A stretch of 64,000 nt of DNA. Origin: Elusimicrobiota bacterium (GTDB taxonomy: Bacteria > Elusimicrobiota > Elusimicrobia > UBA1565 > UBA9628). The position numbers and the translations under genes are program-made. The notes under the pieces are model-generated. The model did no database searches and was not told the origin of the DNA. It worked only from the letters and a program-made list of their open reading frames with translations. The stretch covers positions 228,820 to 292,819 of the forward strand of contig JACQAZ010000004.1 in assembly GCA_016194705.1 (NCBI GenBank), read 5' to 3'. Shown here in pieces: positions 18,907-27,963 of this stretch (position 1 is the stretch's first letter; each line of letters begins with the position of its first letter).

Positions 18907-21513
18907 CAAAGCTTCTTCTTGAGCTCGGAGAGCGCGGTCAGCGCCTCGAGAGGCGTCATCGACTCGGGACTCAGCAGCCGAAGCGTCTGCAGGACGGGGT
19001 TTTCCTCGAAGAGCGGAAGCTCGGGCGACTCGGAGGCGATCTTGACGGCGTCGGTCCGCGAAATCCGGCCGGATTCGTTCTCGAGATCGGCGAGTATTTG
19101 TTGCGCGCGGGCGAGCACGGAGGCCGGGAGGCCGGCCAGGGCCGCGACATGGATGCCGTAGGAGCGGTCGGCGGGCCCCTCGGAGATCTTGTGGAGGAAT
19201 ACGACCTCGGTCTTGCCCGAGCCGTTGGTCCACTCCTTGGCCTCGACGTTGCAGTTGACCACGCCCGGCAGCCGGTGGGCGAGCTCGGTCAGCTCGAAAT
19301 AGTGCGTCGCAAACAGCACGCGCGGCCCCGCGGGGCGCGGTGCCGGGGACCTTCGCGTAGGCCGCGTTCAAGTGCTCGAGCACGGCCCAGGCGATCGAGA
19401 TGCCGTCGAAGGTCGATGTGCCGCGCCCGACCTCGTCGAGGATCAGAAGGCTCCTCGAGGTCGCGGTCTTCAATATGTGCGAGGCTTCCTTCATCTCGAC
19501 CATGAAAGTCGAGTCGCCGGAGGCGAGCTGGTCCTGCGCGCCGATGCGGGTCAGGATCTTGTCGACGATGCCGATCTTCGCGCTCTTGGCCGGGACGTAG
19601 GAGCCGACCTGGGCCATCAGGGCGATCAGAGCGTTCTGGCGCAAGTAGGTCGACTTGCCCGACATGTTCGGGCCGGTCAGCACCATGATCTGACGATCGA
19701 GGGAATCGAGGGCGATCGAGTTCGGCACGAACTGGCCGGAGGGGAGCAGGGCGCTGAGCACCGGGTGGCGGCCCTCGACGATATCGAGGTCGTGGCTCAA
19801 GTCGACCTTGGGCTTGACGAGGTCGTGCATCGCAGCACAGGACGCCAGCGCGCCGAAGACGTCGAGCTCGGCGATGAGCTCGGCGAGCTTTAAGACCTGG
19901 TCGTGGTCGCGCAGGACGGCTTCGCGCAGGTCCTCGAAGAGCCGGGCCTCGAGGCGGATGATCTTCTCCTCGGCGCCGATGATCCTGTTCTCGAGCTCCT
20001 TGAGCTCGGGCGTGATGTAGCGCTCGGCATTCGTCAGGGTCTGCTTGCGCGCAAATCGCGGCGGGACCTTGGCCGAGTGGGTCTTGGTGACCTCGAAATA
20101 GTAGCCGAAGACCGAGTTGTAGCCGGCCTTCAGGCCTCCGATGCCGGTGGCCTGGCGTTCGGCGGCTTCAAGCTTGGCCAGATGTCCCTGGCCGTCGCTG
20201 CGCAGGGACTTGAGCTCGTCGAGCTCGGCATCAAAGCCCGCGCGGATGAGGCCGCCCTCCGAGAGCCGCGCGGGGAGGTTGTCTGCAAGGGCCCGGGCAA
20301 GGAGCGCCGCGCACTGCGTCATGGCGGCGGAGGCTTCCTGGACCTGGGCCGCCAGCACCGAGAGCCCCGAGCAGAACTCGGTCTTGGCAAGCCACGCGGC
20401 GACCTGGGGCAGCGCGGCGAGCGAATGGCGCAGGGCGCCCAGGTCGCGCGGGCCGGCCTGGCGCGTGGCCAGGCGGCGCGTGACGCGCGGCAGGTCGGAG
20501 AACTCACGCAGCAGGCCCGAGAGCTCGGTTCGCGCCTCGGGCCGGTTGAAGAGGTCCTCGACGCAATTCTGGCGCTGCTCGATCTCGGCAAGCTCGATCG
20601 AGGGATGCAGCAGCCAGGATTTCAGGAGGCGGCTGCCCATCGGCGTGCGCGAGCCGTCCAAGAGCCCCCAAAGGCTGTGCTTGCGCTCGCCCGTCTGCGA
20701 GTCGACGAGCTCGAGCGTTCGGATCGCCGTCTCGTCGAGCTGCATCTCGGTCGTCGACTCCCTGTACGAGGGCGAGGGCAGCTCGCGCAGATGGAACTGG
20801 GCCTCGGTCACATACCGGCGGCACTTCAAGGCGGCGCGCGCCGCGAGGTGATGGTTCATCCAGACCGGGGCCAGGGCCCAGGCGGGCTTGGCGTCCATCT
20901 CTGGGGCGCCGTCGTACGGGGTCAGGCAGCACCTCGAGGGCAGGACCTCGCGCAGTTTGAGCGACTCGCAGGCGTGCGGGGCCGCGAGCACCTCGGCGGG
21001 CCGCGCGCGGGCCAAGAGGTCGAGGAGCTTGCGCGCGCCCTGGTCGTTCAAGGCCTGCGTCGCCCAGAACTCGCCGGTCGAGACGTCGAGCGCGGCCGCG
21101 CCCCAGCCGACTACGTCGAGCTCGATGGCCACGAGAAAATTCGTCGTCGCCGGGTCGAGCAGCTCGTCTTCGACGATCGTCCCGGGGGTGATCACGCGCA
21201 CGACCTCGCGACGGACCAGTTTCTTGGTTTTCGACGGGTCCTCCATCTGCTCGACGACGGCGACCTTGCGGCCGGCCTTCAGGAGGCGCGCGATGTAGGG
21301 CTGGCTGTTGTGGAAGGGCACCCCGCACATCGGCACGTCCTGGCGCGAGGTCAGCACGAGGCCCAGGAGCGGTGCGCTGACGCGGGCGTCCTCGCCGAAC
21401 ATCTCGTAGAAGTCTCCCAGGCGGAAGAACAGGATGGCGTGCGGGTAGGCGTTCTTGAGGTCCTGGTACTGCCTCATGACGGGGGTATCTGGGAGGGTCT
21501 GCGTCGACGGCAT
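18906..21513 (-). CDS. mutS: DNA mismatch repair protein MutS, frameshifted
   Basis: Two frames together give a normal MutS of about 868 residues. Frame one (21513 to about 19330) contains the mismatch-binding domain (FFRLGDFYEMFGEDA), Walker A TGPNMSGKSTYLRQ and Walker B ILDEVGRGTSTFDG. The end (about 19325 to 18906, starting at VLFATHYFELTELAHRLPG) lies in another frame. Removing one G from the coding-strand GGGG at 19329-19326 restores APRGPRVLFATHYFEL. Unrepaired, the reading frame runs on without a stop into mutL, giving a false MutS-MutL fusion. The cell would lose the MutS C-terminal domain if the insertion is real. Confidence 0.85.
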
Positions 21514-21520
21514 ACGCGCT

Positions 21521-21526
21521 ATTTTA
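21521..21526 (-). promoter_or_regulatory. Near-leaderless promoter of mutS-mutL
   Basis: TAAAAT on the minus strand, seven bases before the ATG at 21513. Confidence 0.55.
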
Positions 21527-21541
21527 CCAGATTTCGCGCCC

Positions 21542-22069
21542 TTAGTCGCCGAGGACGGACTCGATGTCCCGGGCGAACTCCCGGCCGCTGCGCGGGCCGA
21601 TGTAGCTGCGCGCGACGCGCCCCTTTCGGTCGATCAAGAAGGCCGTCGGAAGCCCCGGGACGTCCCAGCCGGCGGGGTCCTTGCCCCCGCTGAGCAGGAT
21701 GGGGTAGGGGATCTTGTTGAGCGCCGCGAATTCGGCGACGGCGTCCCGGCCGGCGCTGTCCTCCGAGACGCCCAGCATCGTGAATCCCTTGGCCTTGTAC
21801 TTCTCGTGAAGGGCGATCAGGTCGGGGAGCTCCTCTTGGCACGGCCCGCACCAGGTCGCCCAAAAGTCGAGCAGGACCACCTTGCCCTTGAAGTCCGAGA
21901 GAGAGACGGGCTTCCCCGAGAGGTCGGGAAGGCTCAGCGCGGGGGCGGAAGTTCCGAGCTCTTGGTGCGAGGTCGGCACGCGGGTGGTCAGAAAGACCAG
22001 GCCCGCGATGGCGGCGATCACGGCCGCGGCCTTCCAGCCCTCGAGCGGCTTCGGAACGCGCTCCATCAA
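21542..22069 (-). CDS. TlpA/ResA-like membrane-anchored thioredoxin
   Basis: 175 residues. An N-terminal membrane anchor (residues 13-28) is followed by a redoxin fold with the active site WATWCGPCQEELP (Cys74, Cys77) and the FLIDRKGRVARSYIG strand. It faces the periplasm, where it would reduce or exchange disulfides, for example in cytochrome c maturation. The start overlaps the ccdA stop by four bases, and CcdA is the usual electron source for such proteins. Confidence 0.85.
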   Translation of the reverse strand: MMERVPKPLEGWKAAAVIAAIAGLVFLTTRVPTSHQELGTSAPALSLPDLSGKPVSLSDFKGKVVLLDFWATWCGPCQEELPDLIALHEKYKAKGFTMLGVSEDSAGRDAVAEFAALNKIPYPILLSGGKDPAGWDVPGLPTAFLIDRKGRVARSYIGPRSGREFARDIESVLGD

Positions 22070-22794
22070 AGCTCGAACTTGTGCAGGGACTGGGGCAGCA
22101 GAGAGATGATCATCGTCAGGCGGTTGGTCAGCACCAGCACGCCGATGACGATCAGAAGGGCGCCGGCCGCGACCTCGCCCCAGCGGATGTAGCGCTTGTA
22201 GCGCGCAAAAAAGCTCAAGAAAGCGTTGACCCCGAAGCCCGTCAGTATGAACGGGATGCCCAGGCCCGCCGAGTAGACAAACAGCAGCAGCACGCCGCGC
22301 GCGACGGTCTTCTCGGTCGCCGCGAGCGCTAGGATCGCCGCCAGGATCGGGCCGATGCAGGGGGTCCAGCCGAAGGCGAAGGCCAGCCCCATGAGGAACG
22401 CGCCGGCCAAGCTTGGGGGCACGCCTGCCGCCGAGACGCGCTTCTCATAATAGAGCCAGCGGATCGGCATGAGGCCGCTGGTGTGCAGTCCGAAGACGAT
22501 GATCAGCGCGCCCGCGAGCTTCGAGAGGACCGGCATGTAGTCCGAGAGCAGGCGGCCGACGGCGGAGGCCGACGCGCCCAAGGCCGTGAAGACCGCCGCG
22601 AAGCCGAGCACGAAGAACACCGAGCCCAGCCCCGCGCGCTTGAGAACCGCGGTTCTTCCGGAGCCCTTCGAGAGCTCCTCGAGAGAGAGCCCCGAGATGA
22701 ACGAGATGTAGCCCGGCACCAGGGGCAGCACGCAGGGCGAGAGAAACGAGACCAGCCCGGCCAGAAAGGCCCCCCACAAGCCGACTTCCCTCAT
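22066..22794 (-). CDS. ccdA: CcdA-type thiol-disulfide electron transporter
   Basis: 242 residues, about six membrane helices. It has the paired helices of the CcdA/DsbD membrane domain, each with its cysteine: SPCVLPLVPGYISFISG (Cys21) and GWTPCIGPILAAI. It carries electrons from cytoplasmic thioredoxin to periplasmic partners such as the TlpA-like protein encoded next. The start is set by a leaderless promoter, and trpE diverges from it 34 bases away. Confidence 0.9.
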   Translation of the reverse strand: MREVGLWGAFLAGLVSFLSPCVLPLVPGYISFISGLSLEELSKGSGRTAVLKRAGLGSVFFVLGFAAVFTALGASASAVGRLLSDYMPVLSKLAGALIIVFGLHTSGLMPIRWLYYEKRVSAAGVPPSLAGAFLMGLAFAFGWTPCIGPILAAILALAATEKTVARGVLLLFVYSAGLGIPFILTGFGVNAFLSFFARYKRYIRWGEVAAGALLIVIGVLVLTNRLTMIISLLPQSLHKFEL

Positions 22795-22800
22795 TTCGTC

Positions 22801-22806
22801 AGTCTA
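22801..22806 (-). promoter_or_regulatory. Leaderless promoter of ccdA
   Basis: TAGACT on the minus strand, six bases, then the ATG at 22794. Confidence 0.65.
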
Positions 22807-22816
22807 ACATTTTCGG

Positions 22817-22822
22817 TATGAT
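22817..22822 (+). promoter_or_regulatory. Leaderless promoter of trpE
   Basis: TATGAT, six bases, then the ATG at 22829. Only ten bases separate it from the ccdA -10 box. There is no room for a leader peptide, attenuator or T-box. Confidence 0.65.
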
Positions 22823-22828
22823 ACCGGG

Positions 22829-24211
22829 ATGAGCGCGCGCCTGGGAGTCGAGCGATTTCCGCTTGGCCCCGCCGATTTCGACGGCCCGGCGGCGCTCGAA
22901 GCTGCCGGCGCCGCCCGGGGCTTTCTGCTCGAAAAGACCGGCCCCGCGGGGCACACGGCCGTGCTGGGCGCCTCGCCCTTCGAGACCTTGCGCATCAAGT
23001 CCGGCCGCCTGGTCAGCGAGACCGCGCGCGGCGCAAAGACCCTGCCGGGAAACCCGTTCTGGGCGCTCGGAAAGCGCCTGGCCCAATTGCGCGCGCGGGG
23101 GGCCGCGCCCTTCGAGACCGGGGCCGTCGGCTATCTCGACTACGAGATCGTGCGGCACCTGGAGCGCTTGCCGCCCAAGGCCTGGCCCGAGGAGGCGCTC
23201 ATGATGCTCTGCGACGGCCTGGTCGTCGCCGACCGCGCCAAGGGCGCCGCCCAATTCGTCGCACTCGTCGAGGGTCCCTCGGGCCGCAGGAGGGCGCGGC
23301 GCTGCGCCGAGCGCTGGGCCGGGATCTTGCGCCGGACGCCGCGCCGCAGGAATGATGTCTCGGCGCCGCCCAAGACTTTGGCGCCGATCAGGCCCACGAT
23401 GGGCAAATCAGCCTTCATGGCGGCCGTGCGACGCTTGAAGGAGCACATCCGGGCTGGCGACATCTTTCAGGCCGTGCTCTCGGAGACCTTCCATGTGAAC
23501 ACCAAGGCTTCTCCCGCCCTGCTCTGCCGGACGCTCGGCGCGCTCGGCGCGCCGCCGTATCTCTTTTGGCTCAAGGACGGCGTCAGACACCTCATCGGAG
23601 CCTCGCCCGAGAGGCTCGTCAAGGTCGAGAACGGCGTCGCGCTCAACTGCCCGATCGCGGGCACGCGCCCGCGCGGCGCCGACAGGCGCGCCGACCTCAA
23701 CTTCGAGCGCGCGCTCAAGCGCAGCCCCAAGGAGCGGGCCGAGCACCTCATGCTCGTCGACCTCGGCCGCAACGACCTGGGCCGCGTCTGCGCGCCGGGC
23801 ACGGTCAAGGTCAACGAGCTCATGCGCGTGCGCCGGCATCCCAACGTGATGCACCTCGTCAGCGAGGTCGAGGGCCGCTTGGAGCAGGGACGCACCCCGT
23901 GGGAGGCGCTGGCGGCTTCATTCCCGGCGGGCACGGTCAGCGGGGCTCCCAAGGTGCGTGCGATGGAGCTGCTCTCGGGCCTCGAGCCCCGGCCGCGCGG
24001 CTTCTACGCGGGCGCGGTCCTCCAGCACGATTTCTCGGGCAACCTCGACTCGTGCATCACGATCCGGGCGATGGGCCTGCAGAACGGGGTCGCGCGCCTG
24101 CAGGCGGGCGCCGGCATCGTCGCGGATTCAAATCCCGCCCGCGAGTACGAGGAGATCCTCAACAAGCTCCTGTCCTTGCGCCGGGCCCTGGCCCTGGCGG
24201 AATTGAAATGA
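22829..24211 (+). CDS. trpE: Anthranilate synthase component I
   Basis: 460 residues of the chorismate-binding family. Motifs include IFQAVLSETFHV, CPIAGTRPRG, DLGRNDLGRV, MHLVSEVEG, FPAGTVSGAPKVRAME and AGAGIVADSNP. With TrpG it converts chorismate and glutamine to anthranilate. The N-terminal LLEKTGP stretch sits where TrpE proteins have the LLES tryptophan-binding motif and differs from it, so feedback inhibition may be altered. The next gene overlaps by four bases. PabB is excluded mainly by the trp neighbours. Confidence 0.93.
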   Translation: MSARLGVERFPLGPADFDGPAALEAAGAARGFLLEKTGPAGHTAVLGASPFETLRIKSGRLVSETARGAKTLPGNPFWALGKRLAQLRARGAAPFETGAVGYLDYEIVRHLERLPPKAWPEEALMMLCDGLVVADRAKGAAQFVALVEGPSGRRRARRCAERWAGILRRTPRRRNDVSAPPKTLAPIRPTMGKSAFMAAVRRLKEHIRAGDIFQAVLSETFHVNTKASPALLCRTLGALGAPPYLFWLKDGVRHLIGASPERLVKVENGVALNCPIAGTRPRGADRRADLNFERALKRSPKERAEHLMLVDLGRNDLGRVCAPGTVKVNELMRVRRHPNVMHLVSEVEGRLEQGRTPWEALAASFPAGTVSGAPKVRAMELLSGLEPRPRGFYAGAVLQHDFSGNLDSCITIRAMGLQNGVARLQAGAGIVADSNPAREYEEILNKLLSLRRALALAELK

Positions 24212-24795
24212 TCCTCCTGATCGACAACTACGACTCCTTCACCTACAACCTCTACCAGGCTGTTCGTTCTCTTGGCGCCGAGTGCCGCGTCGTGCGCAAC
24301 GACGAGCTGAGCGTCGCCCAGATCGGGAAGCTCAGGCCCTCGAGGCTCATCCTGTCCCCGGGGCCCGGGCGTCCCGAGGAGGCCGGCGTGACGCTTGCGG
24401 TCATTCGGCGGCTCTCGCCCAAGATTCCGACCTTGGGCGTGTGCCTCGGCCATCAAGCCATGGCGATGGCCTACGGAGGCAAGGTCGTGCGCGCCAAAAA
24501 GCTCATGCACGGCAAGACCTGCCTCGTGCGCCACGACGGGCGCGGACTGTTCCGCGGCCTCAAGCGGAGACTCACCGTGATGCGCTATCACAGCCTCGTG
24601 GCCGACAAAGACTCGCTGCCCGCGAGCCTGGTCGTGACGGCGCGCTCCGAGGACGGCCTCGTCATGGGCCTGCGCCACCGCGAGCATCCCGTCGAGGGCG
24701 TGCAGTTCCACCCCGAGTCGGTCATGACCCCCGAGGGCCCGCGTATGATCAAGAATTTCCTGGAGGAGACATGGAAGAAGACCAGATCGCGCTGA
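24208..24795 (+). CDS. trpG: Anthranilate synthase component II (glutamine amidotransferase)
   Basis: 195 residues. A class I amidotransferase with LIDNYDSFTYNL at the N-terminus, the nucleophile in GVCLGHQAMA and the His-Glu pair in VQFHPESV. It supplies ammonia to TrpE. The start overlaps the trpE stop (ATGA), and the end overlaps the kinase gene by 25 bases. Confidence 0.93.
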   Translation: MILLIDNYDSFTYNLYQAVRSLGAECRVVRNDELSVAQIGKLRPSRLILSPGPGRPEEAGVTLAVIRRLSPKIPTLGVCLGHQAMAMAYGGKVVRAKKLMHGKTCLVRHDGRGLFRGLKRRLTVMRYHSLVADKDSLPASLVVTARSEDGLVMGLRHREHPVEGVQFHPESVMTPEGPRMIKNFLEETWKKTRSR

Positions 24796-25433
24796 TCCGC
24801 CGCATCGCCTCGGTGGTCGGCCACGAGCTGCGCAATCCGCTGGCCGTCATCAACAACTCGGCCTATTTCCTCAAGACCAAGCTCTGCCAAGACGGACGAT
24901 TGGATCCGAAAATCGACAAGCACCTCGGCATCGTGGTCTCGGAGATCGGCCGGGTCGACCGGATGATCGCCGACATCCTCGTCTTCTCGCGGCCGATGGA
25001 GGCAAAGCCCCAGAAGCTGCCCTTGAATCCTCTCGTCGAGGCCGCCGTCGCGGCCCTGGCGGTTCCCGACAAGGTCAAGCTCAAGAAGGAGCTGGGCAGG
25101 GAACCCGAGGCGGCCGTCGACGAGGCGCTGTTTCGCGACGCCCTGCGGCGCTTCCTCGACAACGCTGTCGAGGCCCTGGGCGAGGGCGGCACGATCACGG
25201 TCGCGACTTCCGTTTCTAAAAAAGAAGCCTGCGTCACGGTGACCGACACGGGGCCCGGAATCAAGCCCGAGTTCCTGCCGCTGCTGTTTGCGCCCTTCTC
25301 GACGACCAAGCCGCGCGGGCTGGGCCTGGGGCTGGCGATGGCCAAGAAGATCGCCGCGGCGCACCAAGGCCGCGTCGAGGGCGGCAACAGGCCCGGAGGC
25401 GGGGCGGTGTTTTCCATCATGCTGCCTGCCTGA
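24771..25433 (+). CDS. Soluble histidine kinase inserted in the trp operon
   Basis: 220 residues, with no sensor domain and no membrane helix. The H-box VGHELRNPLAVINN is near residue 20 and looks NtrB-like. The N-box is RRFLDNAVEALGEGG; the G-boxes are DTGPGIKPEF and GLGLGLAMAKKIAAAHQG. It should autophosphorylate on the histidine. Its start, preceded by GGAGGAGA, lies inside the end of trpG, so the two are tightly coupled. No response regulator is adjacent. Placement between trpG and trpD hints at a link to tryptophan or chorismate supply, but that is inference only. Confidence 0.85.
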   Translation: MEEDQIALIRRIASVVGHELRNPLAVINNSAYFLKTKLCQDGRLDPKIDKHLGIVVSEIGRVDRMIADILVFSRPMEAKPQKLPLNPLVEAAVAALAVPDKVKLKKELGREPEAAVDEALFRDALRRFLDNAVEALGEGGTITVATSVSKKEACVTVTDTGPGIKPEFLPLLFAPFSTTKPRGLGLGLAMAKKIAAAHQGRVEGGNRPGGGAVFSIMLPA

Positions 25434-25445
25434 GACGCGATGAAC

Positions 25446-25451
25446 TATAAT
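25446..25451 (+). promoter_or_regulatory. Internal leaderless promoter before trpD
   Basis: TATAAT, six bases, then the ATG at 25458. It would allow trpD-C-F to be expressed independently of trpE-G. Confidence 0.6.
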
Positions 25452-25457
25452 CCTGGC

Positions 25458-26471
25458 ATGTTCCCCGAAGTCCTGAAGCCTTTGCTGGAAGGCAAGTCCT
25501 TGACGCGGGCGCAGGCGCGCGCGGCGATGCTCTCCGTGATGGCCGGCCGCGCCACGCCGGGGCAGATCGGCGCGTTCTTGGCCGCCCTGCGCGTGCGCGG
25601 CGAGACCAGCGAGGAGATCGTCGGCTTCGCTCAGGCGATGCGCGAGCGCGCAGTCTCGGTCAAGGTCCGGCGCCAGCCGCTGCTCGACACCTGTGGCACC
25701 GGCGGTGACGGGGCCGGCACCTTCAACATCTCGACGACGGTCGCCTTCATCGCGGCCGGCGCCGGAGCCGCCGTGGCCAAGCACGGCAACCGCTCGGTAT
25801 CATCCCGCTGCGGCTCGGCCGACGTGCTCGAGGCCCTGGGGGTCAAGACCGCGGTCTCGCCGAGGCTGATCGCCCGCTGCGTCGAGGAGGGCGGCATCGG
25901 GTTTCTCTTCGCCCCCGCCCTGCATCCCGCCCTGCGCCATGCCGGCCCCGTGCGCCGCGAGCTGAAAACCCGCACCATCTTCAACCTCCTGGGACCCTTG
26001 GCCAATCCCGCGGGCGCGCCGCGCCAGCTCATGGGCGTCTACGCGCCGCATCTCGTCGCCGTCGCCGCCGAGGCCCTGCGCGAGCTCGGCAGCGTCGAGG
26101 CCGTCGTGGTGTGCTCGCGCGACGGCCTCGACGAATTCTCGCTGGGAGCGCCCTCGGTCGTGGCTCACGTCAAGGCGGGCAAGGTCAGGTCCTACGAGCT
26201 CGACGCGAGGTCTTTGGGTTTTGCGCGCGCGCGGCTCTCCGCCTTGGCCGGGGGAAGCGCGCGGGACAACGCCAAGATCCTGCTCCGCGTCCTGCGCGGC
26301 GAGAAGGGCCCGCGGCGCGACGTCTGCCTGCTCAACGCGGCGGCGGCGCTCATCGCCGCGGGCCTGGCCGCGGACTGGCGCGAGGGGCTCGAGCGCGCGG
26401 CCGAGTCGATCGACGGGGGACGTGCCCTGTCCGCGCTCGAGACCTTGAGGCGCCTCTCCCATGGCCGCTGA
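25458..26471 (+). CDS. trpD: Anthranilate phosphoribosyltransferase
   Basis: 337 residues. The PRPP and anthranilate-binding motifs are intact: DTCGTGGDGAGTFNIST, KHGNRSVSSRCGSADVLEALG and the NLLGPLANPAG loop. It joins anthranilate to PRPP, the second step of tryptophan synthesis. I chose the ATG at 25458 because it lies exactly six bases after TATAAT; an in-frame ATG at 25440 would add six residues. It overlaps trpC by 11 bases. Confidence 0.93.
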   Translation: MFPEVLKPLLEGKSLTRAQARAAMLSVMAGRATPGQIGAFLAALRVRGETSEEIVGFAQAMRERAVSVKVRRQPLLDTCGTGGDGAGTFNISTTVAFIAAGAGAAVAKHGNRSVSSRCGSADVLEALGVKTAVSPRLIARCVEEGGIGFLFAPALHPALRHAGPVRRELKTRTIFNLLGPLANPAGAPRQLMGVYAPHLVAVAAEALRELGSVEAVVVCSRDGLDEFSLGAPSVVAHVKAGKVRSYELDARSLGFARARLSALAGGSARDNAKILLRVLRGEKGPRRDVCLLNAAAALIAAGLAADWREGLERAAESIDGGRALSALETLRRLSHGR

Positions 26472-27252
26472 CGTCCTTGCGAGCATCGCGGCGCACACGG
26501 ACAAGCGCGTCGCGCGCCTCAAGACCGAGAGGCCCATCGGCGCCCTTAAGTCATCCCCGCTTTACAAAAGAGAGCCGCGCGATTTTGCCCGAGCTTTCGA
26601 CGGAACCTTTCCGCGCGTCATCGCCGAGATCAAGTTCGCCTCGCCCTCGGCGGGATTCTTGAGGCAAGAAGAACCCGCGCCCGAGGCGGCCGCGCGCATC
26701 GCGGGCTCCTATCTCGCCCACGGGGCCGCCGCCCTCTCGGTGCTGACCGAGCGCCACTTCTTCGCGGGCGCCCCGGAGTTTCTTTCGGCCGTGCGCGCGG
26801 CCCGGCCCGACGCCTTCCTTCTCATGAAGGACTTTTTCATCGATCCCTACCAGTTCGAGCTCGCGCGCGCTCACGGCGCCGACTGCGTGCTGCTGATCGC
26901 GGCGCTCCTCAAGACGGGCCTCAAAGCGATGTTGGGCGCGGCTCAGGGCCTGGGGCTCTCGGCGCTCGTCGAGGTCCATGACGAAGGGGAGCTCGAGGCG
27001 GCCAAGGGCGCGGGCGCGCGCCTCATCGGCGTCAACAGCCGCGACCTGCGCACCTTGAAGACCGACCTCGACGTGGCCAGGCGCCTGGCGGGCAAGGCCC
27101 CGGGGGCCGTGATGATCGCCGAGTCGGGGCTCAAGAGCCGCGCCGAGCTTTCCGAGCTCTCGGGCCTGGGCTACAAGGGCTTCCTCGTCGGGACCGCTCT
27201 CATGCGCGTCGAGGACCCGGGCTTGGCGCTCTCGCAGCTGATTTCGGCATGA
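26461..27252 (+). CDS. trpC: Indole-3-glycerol-phosphate synthase
   Basis: 263 residues of the TIM-barrel family. Catalytic-region motifs: VIAEIKFASPSAGFL, ALSVLTERHFFAG, LLMKDFFIDPYQ, LIGVNSRDL and MIAESGLKS. It closes the indole ring from CdRP. It overlaps trpD by 11 bases and trpF by four. It is a single-domain enzyme, not fused to TrpF. Confidence 0.95.
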   Translation: MAADVLASIAAHTDKRVARLKTERPIGALKSSPLYKREPRDFARAFDGTFPRVIAEIKFASPSAGFLRQEEPAPEAAARIAGSYLAHGAAALSVLTERHFFAGAPEFLSAVRAARPDAFLLMKDFFIDPYQFELARAHGADCVLLIAALLKTGLKAMLGAAQGLGLSALVEVHDEGELEAAKGAGARLIGVNSRDLRTLKTDLDVARRLAGKAPGAVMIAESGLKSRAELSELSGLGYKGFLVGTALMRVEDPGLALSQLISA

Positions 27253-27860
27253 AGATCAAGGTCTGCGGCCTGATGCGTCCCGACGACGTGCGCCTCTCCT
27301 GCGAGCTCGGCGCGTGGGCCTGCGGGCTGATCTTCGCGCCCGACAGCCCGCGGCGGCTCAGGCTCGACAGGGCGCTCGAGCTGCGCGCCGAGGTCTTTCC
27401 CGGGACGCTGAGCGTCGGCGTCTTCAAGGGCAACGAGCGCGAGGACATCCTCAAGACCATCGCGGCCTGCCGGCTGGATGCGATCCAGCTCTACGCGGCC
27501 GCCGCCGCGGAACTGGCGGGCTATCCGGTGCCCGTGTTATGGGCCGCGCAAGAATTTCCACAAGACATGCCCCGGGGCATGCTGGGCGTGGTCGTCGAGC
27601 CAGAGCGGGCCGAGGGGGACCGCATACGCGGCAAGAGGCCCGACGCCCAGGCGCAGGCCGCGGCCTGGGCCAAGGCAGCCGAGCTCAAAAAACGCGGCAG
27701 CTTTGTCGTGCTCGCCGGCGGCCTCGACAGCGACAATGTCGCGGCGGCGGTTTCCTCGGCAGGACCAGACGCGGTCGACATCAGCTCCGGCGTCGAGAGC
27801 AAGCCCGGCGAGAAAGACGCGCAGAAGCTGCGGCGCTTCTTCGCTTCCCTCAGGACTTGA
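27249..27860 (+). CDS. trpF: Phosphoribosylanthranilate isomerase
   Basis: 203 residues. The barrel begins KVCGLMRPDD, carrying the catalytic Cys, and ends with LAGGLDSDNV and AVDISSGVESKPGEKD, the usual phosphate-binding and catalytic Asp regions. It makes CdRP for TrpC. It is the last gene before the run is broken by the opposite-strand asparaginase and a palindromic repeat. Confidence 0.93.
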   Translation: MKIKVCGLMRPDDVRLSCELGAWACGLIFAPDSPRRLRLDRALELRAEVFPGTLSVGVFKGNEREDILKTIAACRLDAIQLYAAAAAELAGYPVPVLWAAQEFPQDMPRGMLGVVVEPERAEGDRIRGKRPDAQAQAAAWAKAAELKKRGSFVVLAGGLDSDNVAAAVSSAGPDAVDISSGVESKPGEKDAQKLRRFFASLRT

Positions 27861-27862
27861 GG

Positions 27863-27882
27863 GACTGTGTCCGGACACAGTC
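27863..27882. repeat. Perfect 20-bp palindrome after trpF
   Basis: GACTGTGTCCGGACACAGTC begins two bases after the trpF stop. Flanking GGG and CCC extend the possible stem. No T-run follows, so a simple intrinsic terminator is doubtful. Confidence 0.7.
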
Positions 27883-27910
27883 GGGTCCCCCGGCTCCCTT
27901 TGATGCAAAT

Positions 27911-27952
27911 ATTGTCAATTTTTCCAGCCATATGGTTAGAAAAATAGACAAT
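27911..27952. repeat. 42-bp palindromic repeat, copy A
   Basis: Two 17-base arms (ATTGTC start, GACAAT end) enclose CCATATGG; 14 of 17 arm positions pair. It lies between the convergent ends of trpF and the asparaginase gene. See copies at 32748 and 39024. Confidence 0.8.
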
Positions 27953-27963
27953 CCTGCAGACGA

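Noticed and set aside
17122..21513. A 1463-residue MutS-MutL fusion protein
   Set aside because: Between the two halves the frame encodes about 140 residues of non-protein-like Arg/Pro/Ala-rich sequence, while the true MutS end lies in another frame over the same bases. It is a frameshift artefact, not a fusion.
22794..22829. trp leader peptide, attenuator or T-box before trpE
   Set aside because: The 34-base gap holds two opposed promoters and no run of Trp codons or tRNA-like stem.
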